Positions 1 to 10,281 of a DNA stretch of 64,000 nt are shown here, piece after piece. Made by a program: the position numbers and the translations under genes. Where the stretch lies: NCBI RefSeq assembly GCF_030440515.1, contig NZ_CP076543.1, positions 6,735,001 to 6,799,000 of the forward strand, read 5' to 3'. The notes below the pieces were generated by a model that was given only the letters and a program-made list of their open reading frames with translations, was not told the origin of the DNA and did not search any database. Every line of letters begins with the position of its first letter. Positions within the stretch are counted from its first letter, which is position 1. The DNA comes from Streptomyces xanthophaeus (GTDB lineage: Bacteria; Actinomycetota; Actinomycetes; Streptomycetales; Streptomycetaceae).

Positions 1-1232
<1,232 letters not shown>

Positions 1233-1305
1233 GTTGCTCGCGTCCACTGTGTTAGTTCTGAAATAACGAACAGCTGTGTTCATGCCAGCGTTCAAATTTC
1301 ATAGT

Positions 1306-1423
1306 GTTTCGGTGGTCATAGCGTTAGGGAAACGCCCGGTTACATTCCGAACCCGGAAGCTAAGCCTTTCAGCGCCGATGGTACTGCAGGGGGGACCCTG
1401 TGGGAGAGTAGGACGCCGCCGAA
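1306..1423 (+). rRNA. 5S ribosomal RNA
   Basis: This is the last gene of the rRNA operon, about 75 bases after 23S. It begins GTTTCGGTGGTCATAGCG and ends in GGACGCCGCCGAA, which pairs with the 5' end; the internal CCGAACCCGGAAGCTAAG loop is the standard bacterial 5S core. Length of about 118 fits Streptomyces 5S. Confidence 0.95.
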
Positions 1424-1436
1424 CAATCATTGTGGG

Positions 1437-1480
1437 AAAGCCCCGCACCAGCCCGTTAAGGGTTCGGTGCGGGGCTTTTC
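1437..1480 (+). terminator. rRNA operon terminator
   Basis: Arms AAAGCCCCGCACC and GGTGCGGGGCTTTT form a 13-bp GC-rich stem around a loop of about 14 bases, followed by TTTTCT. It sits 14 bases after 5S and is a classical intrinsic terminator. Confidence 0.9.
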
Positions 1481-1565
1481 TGCGTTCAGGACACGTGTGC
1501 GGACTCCTGTAGGGTCAAGGGGCATCGAACGACCACATTTCTACAGTCACAGTGGAGGCCCCCGG

Positions 1566-2156
1566 GTGGAGGTCCAGGAGACTCGGGTTCAGACTGACCG
1601 AATTTTCACCATTCCGAACATCCTGAGCATGGCTCGCCTCGCCGGCGTGCCCCTGTTCTTGTGGCTCATCCTCGCGGAGTACGACGGGTGGGCCCTGGCC
1701 GTCCTCATGCTCAGCGGGATCAGCGACTACCTCGACGGGAAGCTCGCGCGGCGCTGGAATCAGATCAGCAAGCTCGGCCGGCTGCTCGATCCTGCCGCGG
1801 ACCGGCTATACATCCTGTCGACGCTCTTCGGTCTGACTTATCGCGAGCTTCTGCCGCTGTGGCTCACCGGAGCGTTGCTGGCGCGCGAGCTGATGTTGCT
1901 GGTCATGGTGTGGATCCTGCGCCGTCACGGATATCCGCCGCCGCAGGTCAACTTCCTCGGCAAGGCCGCCACCTTCAACCTGATGTACGCGTTTCCCTTG
2001 CTGCTGCTCAGTGACGGAAGCGGCTGGTTGGCCTGGTTGGCCGCAGTTTTCGGATGGGCGTTCGCTGTATGGGGTACAACCCTCTATTGGTGGGCAGGAA
2101 TCCTTTACGTGGTTCAAGTCCGCCGTCTGGTGAAGGCTGACACCACGGCCGATTGA
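1566..2156 (+). CDS. CDP-alcohol phosphatidyltransferase family protein (PgsA2-like)
   Basis: Integral membrane enzyme of 196 aa predicted to transfer a phosphatidyl group from CDP-diacylglycerol to an alcohol. The family signature D-x2-DG-x2-AR-x8-G-x3-D-x3-D is complete (DYLDGKLAR ... [10 protein letters not shown]), giving the metal and CDP-binding aspartates, and several hydrophobic segments follow. The GTG at 1566 was chosen because GGAGG lies 7 bases upstream and the protein then starts just before the conserved [11 protein letters not shown] segment; an upstream ATG at 1467 lies in the terminator. A TAGGGT box at 1510-1515 may be its -10. The acceptor alcohol cannot be read from sequence; the position matches mycobacterial pgsA2. 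Confidence 0.88.
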   Translation: MEVQETRVQTDRIFTIPNILSMARLAGVPLFLWLILAEYDGWALAVLMLSGISDYLDGKLARRWNQISKLGRLLDPAADRLYILSTLFGLTYRELLPLWLTGALLARELMLLVMVWILRRHGYPPPQVNFLGKAATFNLMYAFPLLLLSDGSGWLAWLAAVFGWAFAVWGTTLYWWAGILYVVQVRRLVKADTTAD

Positions 2157-2256
2157 GCCCGCCCGGCGCCGGATGACGCGGAGGAGTTGCGAAGTCACCG
2201 ACCGAGACGGGCGAGGGTCGGCACGACTGTCGTCTCCCAAGGAGGACTCTTCCGAC

Positions 2257-4752
2257 ATGAAGGCCGTCGTGATGGCCGGTGGCGAAGGCACGCGTCTTCG
2301 CCCCATGACCTCGAGCATGCCCAAGCCGCTCCTGCCGGTGGCCAACCGGCCGATCATGGAGCATGTGCTCCGGCTGCTCAAGCGGCATGGGCTCAGCGAG
2401 ACCGTGGTCACCGTGCAGTTCCTGGCGTCACTCGTCAAGAACTATTTCGGGGATGGCGAAGAGCTCGGAATGGAGCTCACCTACGCCCATGAGGAGAAGC
2501 CACTCGGGACCGCCGGCAGTGTGAAGAATGCCGAGGAGGCCCTGAAGGACGATGCCTTCGTCGTCATTTCCGGCGATGCGCTCACCGACTTCGACCTCAC
2601 CGATCTGATCCGCTTCCACAAGGAGAAGGGCGCCCTGGTCACGGTGTGCCTGACCCGGGTGCCGAACCCGCTGGAATTCGGCATCACGATCGTGGACGAG
2701 GAGGGCAAGGTCGAGCGGTTCCTGGAGAAGCCGACCTGGGGGCAGGTGTTCTCGGACACGGTCAACACCGGCATCTACGTCATGGAGCCGGAGGTCTTCA
2801 ATTACGTGGATCCGGACGTCTCCGTCGACTGGTCCGGTGATGTCTTCCCCCAGCTGATGAAGGAAGGCCGGCCCATCTTCGGCTATGTCGCCGAGGGCTA
2901 CTGGGAGGACGTCGGCACGCACGAGAGCTACGTCAAGGCGCAGGCCGACGTGCTCGAGGGCAAGGTCCAGATCGAGATGGACGGCTTCGAGATCTCACCG
3001 GGGGTGTGGATCGCCGAAGGGGCCGAGGTGAGCCCCGACGCGGTGCTGCGCGGGCCGCTGTACATCGGCGACTACGCCAAGGTCGAGGCCGGTGCCGAGA
3101 TCCGCGAGCACACCGTCATCGGGTCGAACGTCGTCGTGAAGAGCGGGGCCTTCCTGCACCGGGCCGTGGTCCACGACAACGTGTACATCGGGCCCCACAG
3201 CAATCTCCGCGGCTGCGTCATCGGCAAGAACACCGACATCATGCGGGCCGCGCGGATCGAGGACGGGGCCGTCATCGGCGACGAGTGTCTCGTCGGTGAG
3301 GAATCGATCGTTCAGGGGAACGTACGGGTCTACCCCTTCAAGACCATCGAGGCCGGCGCCTTCGTCAACGAGTCGGTGATCTGGGAGTCCCGCGGCCAGG
3401 CGCACCTGTTCGGCGCGCGTGGGGTCTCCGGGATCCTGAACGTGGAGATCACTCCCGAGGTGGTGGTCCGGCTCGCCGGCGCGTATGCCACGACCCTGAA
3501 GAAGGGGGCGACCGTCACCACGGCCCGTGACCACTCGCGAGGCGCCAGGGCGCTCAAGCGGGCCGTGATCTCCGCACTCCAGGCCAGCGCCATCAACGTA
3601 CGGGACCTGGAGAACGTACCGCTGCCGGTGGCGCGGCAGCAGACCGCGCGCGGCAGTGCCGGCGGGATCGTGCTGCGGACCTCGCCGGGTGTTCCGGACT
3701 CCGTGGACATCATGTTCCTGGACGAGCGGGGAGCGGACCTCTCGCTGCAGGGGCAGCGCAAGCTGGACCGGGTGTACGCGCGCCAGGAGTACCGGCGGGC
3801 GTTCCCCGGAGAGATCGGAGACCTGCAGTTCCCGGGCAGTGTCTTCGACGCCTACACCGGCTCGCTGCTGCGGCGGGTGGACACCACCGGCATCGCCGAC
3901 GCCGGGCTCAAGGTGGTCGTGGACGCCTCGAACGGAAGCGCGGGGCTCGTTCTGCCCAGCCTGCTGGGGCGGCTCGGTGTGGACGCGCTGACGATCAATC
4001 CCGGGCTCGACGAGTCCAGGCCGACGGAGACCAGGGAGTCCCGGCGCGCCGGGCTGGTGCGGCTGGGGGAGATCGTGGCCTCGGCGCGGGCGGCCTTCGG
4101 CGTACGGTTCGACCCCGTGGGCGAGCGGATCTCGCTGGTGGACGAGCGCGGGCGGATCATCGAGGACGACCGGGCGCTGCTGGTGATGCTCGACCTGGTG
4201 GCCGCGGAGAAGCGCAGCGGCAAGGTCGCGCTGCCGGTGACCACGACGAGGGTGGCCGAGCAGGTGGCGGCCTACCACGGGACGCAGGTCGAGTGGACGA
4301 CGACCTCGCCCGACGACCTGACCCGGGTGGGGCGCGCGGAGAACACCATCTTCGGAGGAGACGGCCGGGGCGGCTTCATCGTTCCCGAGTTCGGCAGCGT
4401 CTTCGACGGTTCGGCGGCCTTCGTGCAACTGCTCGGGCTGGTGGCGCGTACGCAGCTCACGCTGAGCCAGATCGACGCCCGGATTCCGCGGGCCCACGTG
4501 CTCAGGCGGGACGTCTCGACGCCGTGGGCGGTGAAGGGGCTCGTCATGCGGCGGGTCGTGGAGGTGGCCGGAGACCGGCAGGTGGACACCACCGACGGGG
4601 TGCGGGTGGTCGAGGCCGACGGACGGTGGGCGCTGGTCCTGCCGGACCCGGCGGAAGCGGTCACCCACCTGTGGGCCGAGGGCCCCGACGACGGCACCGC
4701 GCAGGCCCTGCTGGACGAGTGGGCGGCCGTCGTGGAGAGCGCCGGGCAGTGA
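2257..4752 (+). CDS. mannose-1-phosphate guanylyltransferase-like fusion with a degenerate phosphomannomutase domain
   Basis: 831-aa three-part protein. Residues 1-230 are a nucleotidyltransferase with the GGEGTRLRP signature and an EKP motif, followed by left-handed hexapeptide repeats (about 250-370) and a phosphohexomutase-like region (about 390-831). The first domain likely makes GDP-mannose or a related sugar nucleotide. In the mutase part the catalytic phosphoserine loop TASHNP is replaced by TSPG (475-478), the metal loop DGDGDR reads DPVGER (619-624), and the sugar loop reads GGDGRGG, so mutase activity looks lost. ATG 2257 follows GGAGG by 11 bases and starts at the conserved [11 protein letters not shown]; the frame extends upstream without support. 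Streptomyces homologues are linked to GDP-mannose supply for protein glycosylation. Confidence 0.85.
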   Translation: MKAVVMAGGEGTRLRPMTSSMPKPLLPVANRPIMEHVLRLLKRHGLSETVVTVQFLASLVKNYFGDGEELGMELTYAHEEKPLGTAGSVKNAEEALKDDAFVVISGDALTDFDLTDLIRFHKEKGALVTVCLTRVPNPLEFGITIVDEEGKVERFLEKPTWGQVFSDTVNTGIYVMEPEVFNYVDPDVSVDWSGDVFPQLMKEGRPIFGYVAEGYWEDVGTHESYVKAQADVLEGKVQIEMDGFEISPGVWIAEGAEVSPDAVLRGPLYIGDYAKVEAGAEIREHTVIGSNVVVKSGAFLHRAVVHDNVYIGPHSNLRGCVIGKNTDIMRAARIEDGAVIGDECLVGEESIVQGNVRVYPFKTIEAGAFVNESVIWESRGQAHLFGARGVSGILNVEITPEVVVRLAGAYATTLKKGATVTTARDHSRGARALKRAVISALQASAINVRDLENVPLPVARQQTARGSAGGIVLRTSPGVPDSVDIMFLDERGADLSLQGQRKLDRVYARQEYRRAFPGEIGDLQFPGSVFDAYTGSLLRRVDTTGIADAGLKVVVDASNGSAGLVLPSLLGRLGVDALTINPGLDESRPTETRESRRAGLVRLGEIVASARAAFGVRFDPVGERISLVDERGRIIEDDRALLVMLDLVAAEKRSGKVALPVTTTRVAEQVAAYHGTQVEWTTTSPDDLTRVGRAENTIFGGDGRGGFIVPEFGSVFDGSAAFVQLLGLVARTQLTLSQIDARIPRAHVLRRDVSTPWAVKGLVMRRVVEVAGDRQVDTTDGVRVVEADGRWALVLPDPAEAVTHLWAEGPDDGTAQALLDEWAAVVESAGQ

Positions 4753-4871
4753 GGGCCCGGCGTGCGATGACGTAGGCGGAAGTCCGGTGGTCCGGGTGCG
4801 GGGAGTGCCGGCCCGGCCCACCGGATGGACGCATTGGGTGAGTGCGCTGCCGACATGCGACGATGTGCGGC

Positions 4872-5771
4872 ATGTCGCAGCCGCCCCACAACCGGACTCC
4901 GGCGTCTCCTGTGCCCGCGCGCCCGGACGCTTCCATGTCGCTGCTGACGCACGTGATGGACCACAGTCTCGACGAGGGCTACGCGGAGGCCGCGGCCCGG
5001 CGCGAGGCGGAGGGAACGGCAGGTCTGCCGCGGACCCTCAAGGCCAAACTGGGGCTCGCGGCCGGGCTCGTCGTGACCGCCATGGTCGTCACGCTCGGTG
5101 CGGCCGAGGCGCGGATAGCGGCGCCGGTGCTGGCCAAGGAGCGTCAGGAACTGATCGACCGGGTCGAGCGGGCGGACGACCGCGTGCACGGCCTGGAGCG
5201 TGACGTCGACCGCCTCAGGACCGATGTCGCGGCGCGCCAGCGTGCGGCGCTGAAGCAGCCCGGCGGGGGCCAGGGCGAGCTCGTGGCCCTGCTGGCGGGT
5301 GCCACGGAGGTCCGCGGGCCGGGGATCAAACTGGTGGTGGACGACGCGAAGGGTGCCTCGTCGGGCGGCGGTGGCAAACCGCGCGAGAGCTCCGGCTTCT
5401 CGGACACCGGCCGGCTCCGGGACCGGGACATGCAGAAGATCGTCAACGGGCTCTGGCAGTCCGGGGCGGAAGCCATCTCCATCAACGGACAGCGGCTGAC
5501 GGAGCTCTCGGCGATCAGAGCCGCGGGTGACGCGATACTGGTCGACAACAGGCCGCTCGTGCCGCCGTACGAAGTGCTGGCGGTGGGGGACAAGAAACGG
5601 CTCGGCACGGCCTTCCAGGACTCGGCGGACGGACAGTACCTGCACGTGCTGCAGGAGAGCTACGGGATCCGTTACGCCCTGTCCCCGGCGGACGACCTGC
5701 GGCTGCCGGCCGCGTCGAGCCTGACCGTACGTACAGCTACACCGGCAGAGCAGCAGAAGGGTGCATCGTGA
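4872..5771 (+). CDS. DUF881 family membrane-anchored protein (first copy)
   Basis: 299-aa protein with a cytoplasmic N-terminus, one membrane segment (TVAGLVVTAMVVTL-type stretch near residue 60), a coiled coil (about 80-125) and a C-terminal DUF881 domain (about 130-280) with the recurring GAEAISINGQRL motif. Function is unknown; DUF881 proteins occur with Sbp next to division or envelope genes in Gram-positives. The start at ATG 4872 (MSQPPHN) has no clear Shine-Dalgarno; ATG 4842 and 4863 are in-frame alternatives. Its stop overlaps the sbp start (GTGA), implying translational coupling. Confidence 0.85.
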   Translation: MSQPPHNRTPASPVPARPDASMSLLTHVMDHSLDEGYAEAAARREAEGTAGLPRTLKAKLGLAAGLVVTAMVVTLGAAEARIAAPVLAKERQELIDRVERADDRVHGLERDVDRLRTDVAARQRAALKQPGGGQGELVALLAGATEVRGPGIKLVVDDAKGASSGGGGKPRESSGFSDTGRLRDRDMQKIVNGLWQSGAEAISINGQRLTELSAIRAAGDAILVDNRPLVPPYEVLAVGDKKRLGTAFQDSADGQYLHVLQESYGIRYALSPADDLRLPAASSLTVRTATPAEQQKGAS

Positions 5772-6100
5772 TCGCGGTACTGGGCCTCTTGGCCGGAGTG
5801 GTGGCCGGACTTCTGGTCCGGCCCGAAGTACCGGCTGTGGTGGAGCCATATCTGCCGATCGCCGTGGTGGCGGCGCTGGACGCGGTGTTCGGCGGCCTCC
5901 GCGCGATGCTGGACGGCATCTTCGTGGACAAGGTCTTCGTGGTGTCGTTCCTGTCGAACGTGGTCGTGGCCGCGCTGATCGTCTTCCTCGGTGACAAGCT
6001 CGGGGTCGGCTCGCAGCTGTCCACGGGTGTGGTCGTGGTCCTCGGTATCCGCATCTTCTCCAACGCCGCGGCCATCCGCCGGCACGTGTTCCGGGCGTGA
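5768..6100 (+). CDS. sbp: small basic protein, DUF1290 family (Sbp)
   Basis: 110-aa membrane protein with about four hydrophobic segments and the family blocks LDAVFGGLRAMLDG and FVVSFLSNV, which identify Sbp/DUF1290 first seen beside Bacillus divisome genes. It sits between two DUF881 genes, overlapping both by 4 bases (GTGA at 5768 and at 6097), so the three are probably one translationally coupled membrane module. The biochemical role is unknown. Confidence 0.9.
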   Translation: MIAVLGLLAGVVAGLLVRPEVPAVVEPYLPIAVVAALDAVFGGLRAMLDGIFVDKVFVVSFLSNVVVAALIVFLGDKLGVGSQLSTGVVVVLGIRIFSNAAAIRRHVFRA

Positions 6101-7068
6101 GGCCGATGAGTACGAACGACAGCCCCGAGGAGCCGGGAGGCGCGGGCCGTCCGCCGGAGCCTCCGAAGTCTCCTGAGTCCCCGAAGTCTCCCGAGCCCCA
6201 ACAGCCTCCGAAGTCTCCCGAGCCCCAACAGCCTCCGGAGTCCCTGCGGTCTCCGCAGTCCTCGGAACCGCCGCAGTCGCCCGAGCCCTCGCAGCCCGTG
6301 CAGTCGCCGGAGCCGTCGGAGCAGCCCGAGGAGGCGCCGGGGCCGCCCGAGGAGACCGGCCGGCAGCGGCTCGCGGCCGGGCTGTGGCCGCCGCGGGTGA
6401 GCCGGGCCCAACTGATCGTGGCGCTGCTGCTGTTCGTCCTGGGGCTGGGTCTGGCCATCCAGGTCCGCTCCAACAGCGACTCCAGCGCGCTGCGCGGGGC
6501 CCGCCAGGAGGACCTCGTACGCATCCTCGACGAGCTCGACGGGCGGACCAAGCGCCTGGAGGACGAGAAGCAGCAGCTGGAGGACCAGCGCAAGGAGCTG
6601 GAGACCAGCTCCAACCAGGCCGAGGAGGCCCGCAAGCAGACCGTCGAGAAGGAACGCCAACTCGGCATCCTGGCCGGTACGGTGGCAGCCCAGGGACCGG
6701 GCATCACACTGAAGATCACGGATCCCACGGGCCAGGTGCAGTCCGACCAGCTGCTGGACACGCTCCAGGAGCTGCGGGCGGCCGGGGCCGAGGCGATCCA
6801 GATCAACGGGGTGCGCATCGTGGCGGGCTCGTACTTCTCGGACGAGGACGGCGGGGTCGCCATCGACGGTAAGAAGATCACTCAACCCTATGAGTTCAAG
6901 GTGATCGGCAAGCCCCAGGATCTGGAGCCCGCGCTGAACATTCCGGGCGGTGTCGTCCAGACGCTGGAGAAGGAGCAGGCCACCGTCGCCGTCACACGGT
7001 CGGCGAAGATCGTTGTGGATGCCTTGCGGGCTGCGAAGCAGCCTGACTACGCTCGGTCGTCATCGTGA
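6097..7068 (+). CDS. DUF881 family membrane-anchored protein (second copy)
   Basis: 323-aa paralogue of the protein two genes upstream. Residues 1-90 are a disordered Pro/Ser/Glu-rich tail with duplicated KSPEPQQPP units, then a membrane segment (LIVALLLFVLGLGLAI, near 105-122), a strong coiled coil (135-190) and the DUF881 domain with AGAEAIQINGVRI. GTG 6097 overlaps the sbp stop as GTGA, the same coupling seen at the previous junction; ATG 6106 (MSTNDS) is an equally plausible start. Length variation in the tail comes from a 27-bp tandem duplication (6183-6236). Confidence 0.83.
   Translation: MRPMSTNDSPEEPGGAGRPPEPPKSPESPKSPEPQQPPKSPEPQQPPESLRSPQSSEPPQSPEPSQPVQSPEPSEQPEEAPGPPEETGRQRLAAGLWPPRVSRAQLIVALLLFVLGLGLAIQVRSNSDSSALRGARQEDLVRILDELDGRTKRLEDEKQQLEDQRKELETSSNQAEEARKQTVEKERQLGILAGTVAAQGPGITLKITDPTGQVQSDQLLDTLQELRAAGAEAIQINGVRIVAGSYFSDEDGGVAIDGKKITQPYEFKVIGKPQDLEPALNIPGGVVQTLEKEQATVAVTRSAKIVVDALRAAKQPDYARSSS
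6183..6236 (+). repeat. 27-bp perfect tandem duplication within the second DUF881 gene
   Basis: Two adjacent identical 27-base copies (6183-6209 and 6210-6236) encode KSPEPQQPP twice in the disordered N-terminal tail. The repeat keeps frame and is likely length-variable between strains. Confidence 0.9.
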
Positions 7069-7261
7069 TGATGCGGAGTGATGAGTGGAGCGTCCCACGC
7101 GGGCGGATGCCTGCGGGGGGTCGGCGCACCGAAGTCGCGGTGCGTGGTGGAAACTGTCTGGTGGTTACGGACGTTGTGAGAATGTCCGGGTCGGCAGGTG
7201 TCTGCATTCGGAGTTCGTCCTGCCCCACGGGCGGGTCTGTTTAGGTCAAGGGGAATCGCCC

Positions 7262-8101
7262 GTGAAGTTGTTTGAGAAGTTGTTCGGCAAGAAGAACCGT
7301 GAGGAAGGCGGCGCGGCACGGCACCGCGCCGGGCACGGGGACGTGGAAGGGCAGGGCGACCGGCCGCTCTTCCGCGACGAGGTCGCCGGAGCGGGTGATG
7401 TTTCCGGTGCCCCCGGCGCGTCGGCTGTTGACCCTGCTGGTACCGGACGCATAGGTTTCGGTGAACCATCAACCTCAAGTGCGGGTGGAGGGTTTGCCCC
7501 CGACCCGTATGCCACCAATGCATCCGCGGGGCATCCGCGGCGCGAGGAGCCGTCCATGTCGGCCGAGCAGATTTGCAGCAGGTGCGGACACCGCAGCGAT
7601 GCGGCCAGTCGGTTCTGCTCGAACTGCGGTGCGCCGCTGCGGGCGGGTCTGACGCCGGAGCGTGCCTCGGAGACCACGTCCACGATCTCGATCTCGGGCC
7701 TCGAGGCCTACGAGGCCGAGGTGTCGGGACAACCGCACGTGTCGTCCTCCTCGCTGTCCCCCGAGGCGCAGGCCGCGGTGGAAGCGCTGCCCCCCGGTTC
7801 CGCTCTGCTCATCGTGCGGCGCGGTCCCAACTCCGGGAGCCGTTTCCTGCTGGACGGTGAGCTGACCACGGCCGGCCGCCACCCGCAGAGCGACATCTTC
7901 CTGGACGACGTCACCGTCTCCCGGCGCCATGTCGAGTTCCGCAGGAGCCAGGAGGGCGGCTTCACCGTCGCCGATGTCGGCAGCCTCAACGGCACGTACG
8001 TGAACCGTGAACCGATCGACTCCGTCGCCCTGCAGAACGGCGACGAGGTGCAGATCGGCAAGTACCGGCTGGTCTTCTACGCGAGCCTGCGGGGCATCTG
8101 A
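7262..8101 (+). CDS. GarA/OdhI-like FHA-domain protein with zinc ribbon
   Basis: 279-aa cytoplasmic signalling protein. Order: a basic N-terminus, a disordered Gly/Ser-rich part, a zinc ribbon with Cys 105, 108, 119 and 122, the motif ETTS at 137-140, and an FHA domain (about 185-275) with the phosphothreonine-binding residues Gly-Arg 205-206, Ser 220, His 223 and Asn 243. In GarA and OdhI, PknB/PknG phosphorylate the ETTS-type motif, the FHA domain folds back on it, and this releases 2-oxoglutarate and glutamate enzymes from inhibition. GTG 7262 has AAGGGGA 7 bases upstream; ATG 7556 (MSAEQIC), with GAGGAG 6 bases upstream, could give a shorter form beginning at the zinc ribbon. Neighbours match the mycobacterial garA locus. 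Confidence 0.87.
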   Translation: MKLFEKLFGKKNREEGGAARHRAGHGDVEGQGDRPLFRDEVAGAGDVSGAPGASAVDPAGTGRIGFGEPSTSSAGGGFAPDPYATNASAGHPRREEPSMSAEQICSRCGHRSDAASRFCSNCGAPLRAGLTPERASETTSTISISGLEAYEAEVSGQPHVSSSSLSPEAQAAVEALPPGSALLIVRRGPNSGSRFLLDGELTTAGRHPQSDIFLDDVTVSRRHVEFRRSQEGGFTVADVGSLNGTYVNREPIDSVALQNGDEVQIGKYRLVFYASLRGI

Positions 8102-8120
8102 CCCTTTTAGGGAAGGTTCC

Positions 8121-8894
8121 ATGCTGCGTACCCCGACCGGCGGTGCCCCGCGAAGTGGCACCGCCGGTACCGCCGGCCCGGCCGGGCGGCTGGTGAGCAT
8201 CGGCACGGTGCTCACCACGCTGCGTGACGAGTTCCCCGAAGTCACCATCTCGAAGATCCGCTTCCTGGAGGCGGAGGGGCTCGTCGAGCCCCGGCGCACA
8301 CCTTCGGGATACCGCAAGTTCAGCACGGACGACGTGGAGCGGCTCGCTCGGATCCTGCGTCTGCAGCGTGACCACTACCTGCCGCTGAAGGTCATCCGCG
8401 AGCAGCTCGACGCGCTCGCCCGCGGGGAGCAGATCCGCATCCCGGCGCCCACCGCGCACGGGGACTCCGCCGAGCCCGCCGGAGGGACGGCCGTCTACGG
8501 CGAAGTGGGGCGGGAACGCCCCACCGTGGCCCGGGTGGGCCGCGCCGAGCTGCTCGCGGCCGCCGGCGTGGACGAGGTGCAGCTGGTCGAGTGGGAGTCG
8601 TACGGGCTGCTCGCCGAGGGCACGGACGGCGGATTCGACGCCGAGGCGGTCACGGTGGCCCGGCTGGTGGCCGACCTGGGCCGTTTCGGGCTGGAGCCGC
8701 GGCACCTGCGTGCGATGAAGGCCGCCGCGGACCGCGAGGCGGGGCTGGTGGAGCAGGTCGTGGCACCGCTGCGCAGGCACCGCAACCCGCAGACCAGGGC
8801 TCACGCGGAGGCCACCCTCAAGGAGCTCGCGGGGCTTTCCGTACGGCTCCACGAGGCGCTCGTACAGACCGCTCTCGGGGTCCGGCTGCCCTGA
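8121..8894 (+). CDS. ftsR: MerR-family transcriptional regulator, FtsR-like
   Basis: 257-aa DNA-binding protein with an N-terminal MerR winged helix (ISKIRFLEAEGLV ... RTPSGYRKF) and a long C-terminal domain without the cysteines of metal sensors. The order garA - this gene - bifunctional nuclease is that of mycobacterial Rv1827-Rv1829 and of corynebacterial ftsR, whose product activates ftsZ; the symbol is given on that basis. ATG 8121 lies 19 bases after the FHA stop with GGAAGG 4 bases upstream, so it is probably co-transcribed with the FHA gene. Ligand and targets here are not established. Confidence 0.8.
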   Translation: MLRTPTGGAPRSGTAGTAGPAGRLVSIGTVLTTLRDEFPEVTISKIRFLEAEGLVEPRRTPSGYRKFSTDDVERLARILRLQRDHYLPLKVIREQLDALARGEQIRIPAPTAHGDSAEPAGGTAVYGEVGRERPTVARVGRAELLAAAGVDEVQLVEWESYGLLAEGTDGGFDAEAVTVARLVADLGRFGLEPRHLRAMKAAADREAGLVEQVVAPLRRHRNPQTRAHAEATLKELAGLSVRLHEALVQTALGVRLP

Positions 8895-8945
8895 GGTGGG
8901 GGGCCCGACTACCCAAACCTGCCGAGCAGGTCCTAGGGTTGCTGT

Positions 8946-9419
8946 GTGAACGAGCTCGACGTTGTGGGTGTCCGGGTGGAAATGCCCTCCAACCAACCGA
9001 TCGTGCTCCTGCGTGAAGTGGGAGGCGACCGGTACCTCCCCATCTGGATCGGTCCAGGGGAGGCGACCGCCATTGCCTTCGCGCAGCAGGGGATGGCCCC
9101 TGCCCGACCGCTGACGCACGACCTGTTCAAGGACGTGCTGGAGGCGATCGGCGAGGAGCTCACCGAGGTCCGGATCACGGATCTGCGGGAGGGCGTCTTC
9201 TACGCGGAGCTCGTCTTCGCCAGCGGGGTCGAGGTGAGTGCGCGTCCTTCCGACGCCATAGCCCTCGCCCTGCGGACGGGGACGCCGATCTACGGCAGTG
9301 ACGGCGTGCTGGACGACGCCGGAATCGCCATTCCGGACGAGCAGGAGGACGAGGTGGAGAAGTTCCGCGAGTTCCTCGATCAGATCTCACCGGAGGACTT
9401 CGGCACCGGCCCGCAGTGA
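8946..9419 (+). CDS. bifunctional nuclease family protein (DUF151)
   Basis: 157-aa protein of the DUF151 / bifunctional nuclease domain family: starts MNELDVVGVRVEMP and carries LPIWIGPGEATAIAF and RPSDAIALALR blocks covering the whole domain. Members have been described as having DNase/RNase activity; the role in actinobacteria is unclear. The GTG at 8946 lies 6 bases after a TAGGGT -10-like box (8934-8939) with no Shine-Dalgarno, so the message is probably leaderless. Confidence 0.88.
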   Translation: MNELDVVGVRVEMPSNQPIVLLREVGGDRYLPIWIGPGEATAIAFAQQGMAPARPLTHDLFKDVLEAIGEELTEVRITDLREGVFYAELVFASGVEVSARPSDAIALALRTGTPIYGSDGVLDDAGIAIPDEQEDEVEKFREFLDQISPEDFGTGPQ

Positions 9420-9511
9420 GGTGTCGGCCGCGTCGTCCTCGGAGATCTTCAGGCCATTCGATTAGCCTTTCCCCGTAAAGGGATACGGGAAACCACTCTC
9501 AGGGTGATTAT

Positions 9512-9529
9512 CACTCGGCGTGCCGAGTG
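9512..9529. repeat. 18-bp palindrome upstream of the merR promoter
   Basis: CACTCGGC and GCCGAGTG form a perfect inverted repeat with a 2-base centre, ending 9 bases before the -35 box of the downstream merR gene. It is a candidate binding site for a dimeric regulator; which protein binds is unknown. Confidence 0.45.
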
Positions 9530-9538
9530 TGGCGATCG

Positions 9539-9567
9539 TTGACGCACCCCTGGTGACTGCCTACCTT
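9539..9567 (+). promoter_or_regulatory. HrdB-type promoter of the second merR gene
   Basis: TTGACG (9539-9544) and TACCTT (9562-9567) are separated by 17 bases, a good match to the housekeeping sigma consensus. Transcription would start near 9574, about 26 bases before the GTG at 9600. Confidence 0.6.
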
Positions 9568-9599
9568 CGAGGTGGGCAGGTCAAGGACGGAGGGTCGGC

Positions 9600-10238
9600 G
9601 TGAGGATCACGGGCGACGGTACGACCGGGGGCACCCCCGTACGGAGTGAGGCTGGGCCGTACCCGCTGCGCGGCGGTGCGGTCGGGTCCGCGCGCCGTCA
9701 GCCGGAGTCGACGCCGGTCGGACCGGTGGGCGCAGACCCGGAGCCCGAGCAGATCGGCTACCGCGGGCCGACGGCCTGCGCCGCGGCCGGCATCACCTAC
9801 CGGCAGCTCGACTACTGGGCCCGGACCGGGCTGGTGGAGCCCAGTGTGCGGGCCGTCCACGGGACGGGGACGCAGCGGCTCTACAGCTTCCGCGACGTCG
9901 TGGTCCTCAAGATCGTCAAGCGCTTCCTGGACACCGGGGTGGCGCTGCAGAACATCCGCACGGCGGTCCAGCACCTGCAGGACCGCGGGTTCTCGGACCT
10001 CGAACGGATGACTCTGATGAGCGACGGCGCCACCGTGTACGAGTGCACCTCGCCGGACCAGGTCGTGAGCCTGCTCCAGGGCGGTCAGGGCGTTTTCGGC
10101 ATTGCTGTGGGCGTGGTGTGGCGCGACGTCGAGAGCGCGCTGTCGCAGCTGCACGGGGAGCGCGTGGACACCGGCGAGACCCTGGTGCGGCACAACCCGG
10201 CGGACGAGCTGGCCGCCCGCCGCAACCGGGCCGTCTGA
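9600..10238 (+). CDS. MerR-family transcriptional regulator (Rv1830-like)
   Basis: 212-aa regulator. After a disordered 55-residue N-terminus comes a MerR winged helix (GITYRQLDYWARTGLVEPS, tyrosine-aspartate-tyrosine core intact) and a helical dimerisation part. No cysteine sensor cluster is present. GTG 9600 is preceded by GGAGGG with 5 bases spacing. Position after the bifunctional nuclease matches mycobacterial Rv1830, a MerR protein linked to growth; function here is unknown. It has its own promoter and an upstream palindrome, so it may be autoregulated. Confidence 0.82.
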   Translation: MRITGDGTTGGTPVRSEAGPYPLRGGAVGSARRQPESTPVGPVGADPEPEQIGYRGPTACAAAGITYRQLDYWARTGLVEPSVRAVHGTGTQRLYSFRDVVVLKIVKRFLDTGVALQNIRTAVQHLQDRGFSDLERMTLMSDGATVYECTSPDQVVSLLQGGQGVFGIAVGVVWRDVESALSQLHGERVDTGETLVRHNPADELAARRNRAV

Positions 10239-10252
10239 CCCGGGCCGGGGCA

Positions 10253-10275
10253 TTGTCAGTGGCGTAGGGCAGCAT
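10253..10275 (+). promoter_or_regulatory. RecA-NDp / PafBC-type DNA-damage promoter of dinB
   Basis: TTGTCAGTG (10253-10261), 8 bases, then CAGCAT (10270-10275) match the mycobacterial RecA-independent damage motif TTGTCRGTG-N8-TAnnnT except for the first -10 base. The GTG start follows the -10 by 6 bases, consistent with a leaderless message. The same motif precedes ung at 36420. Confidence 0.65.
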
Positions 10276-10281
10276 CGGGCT

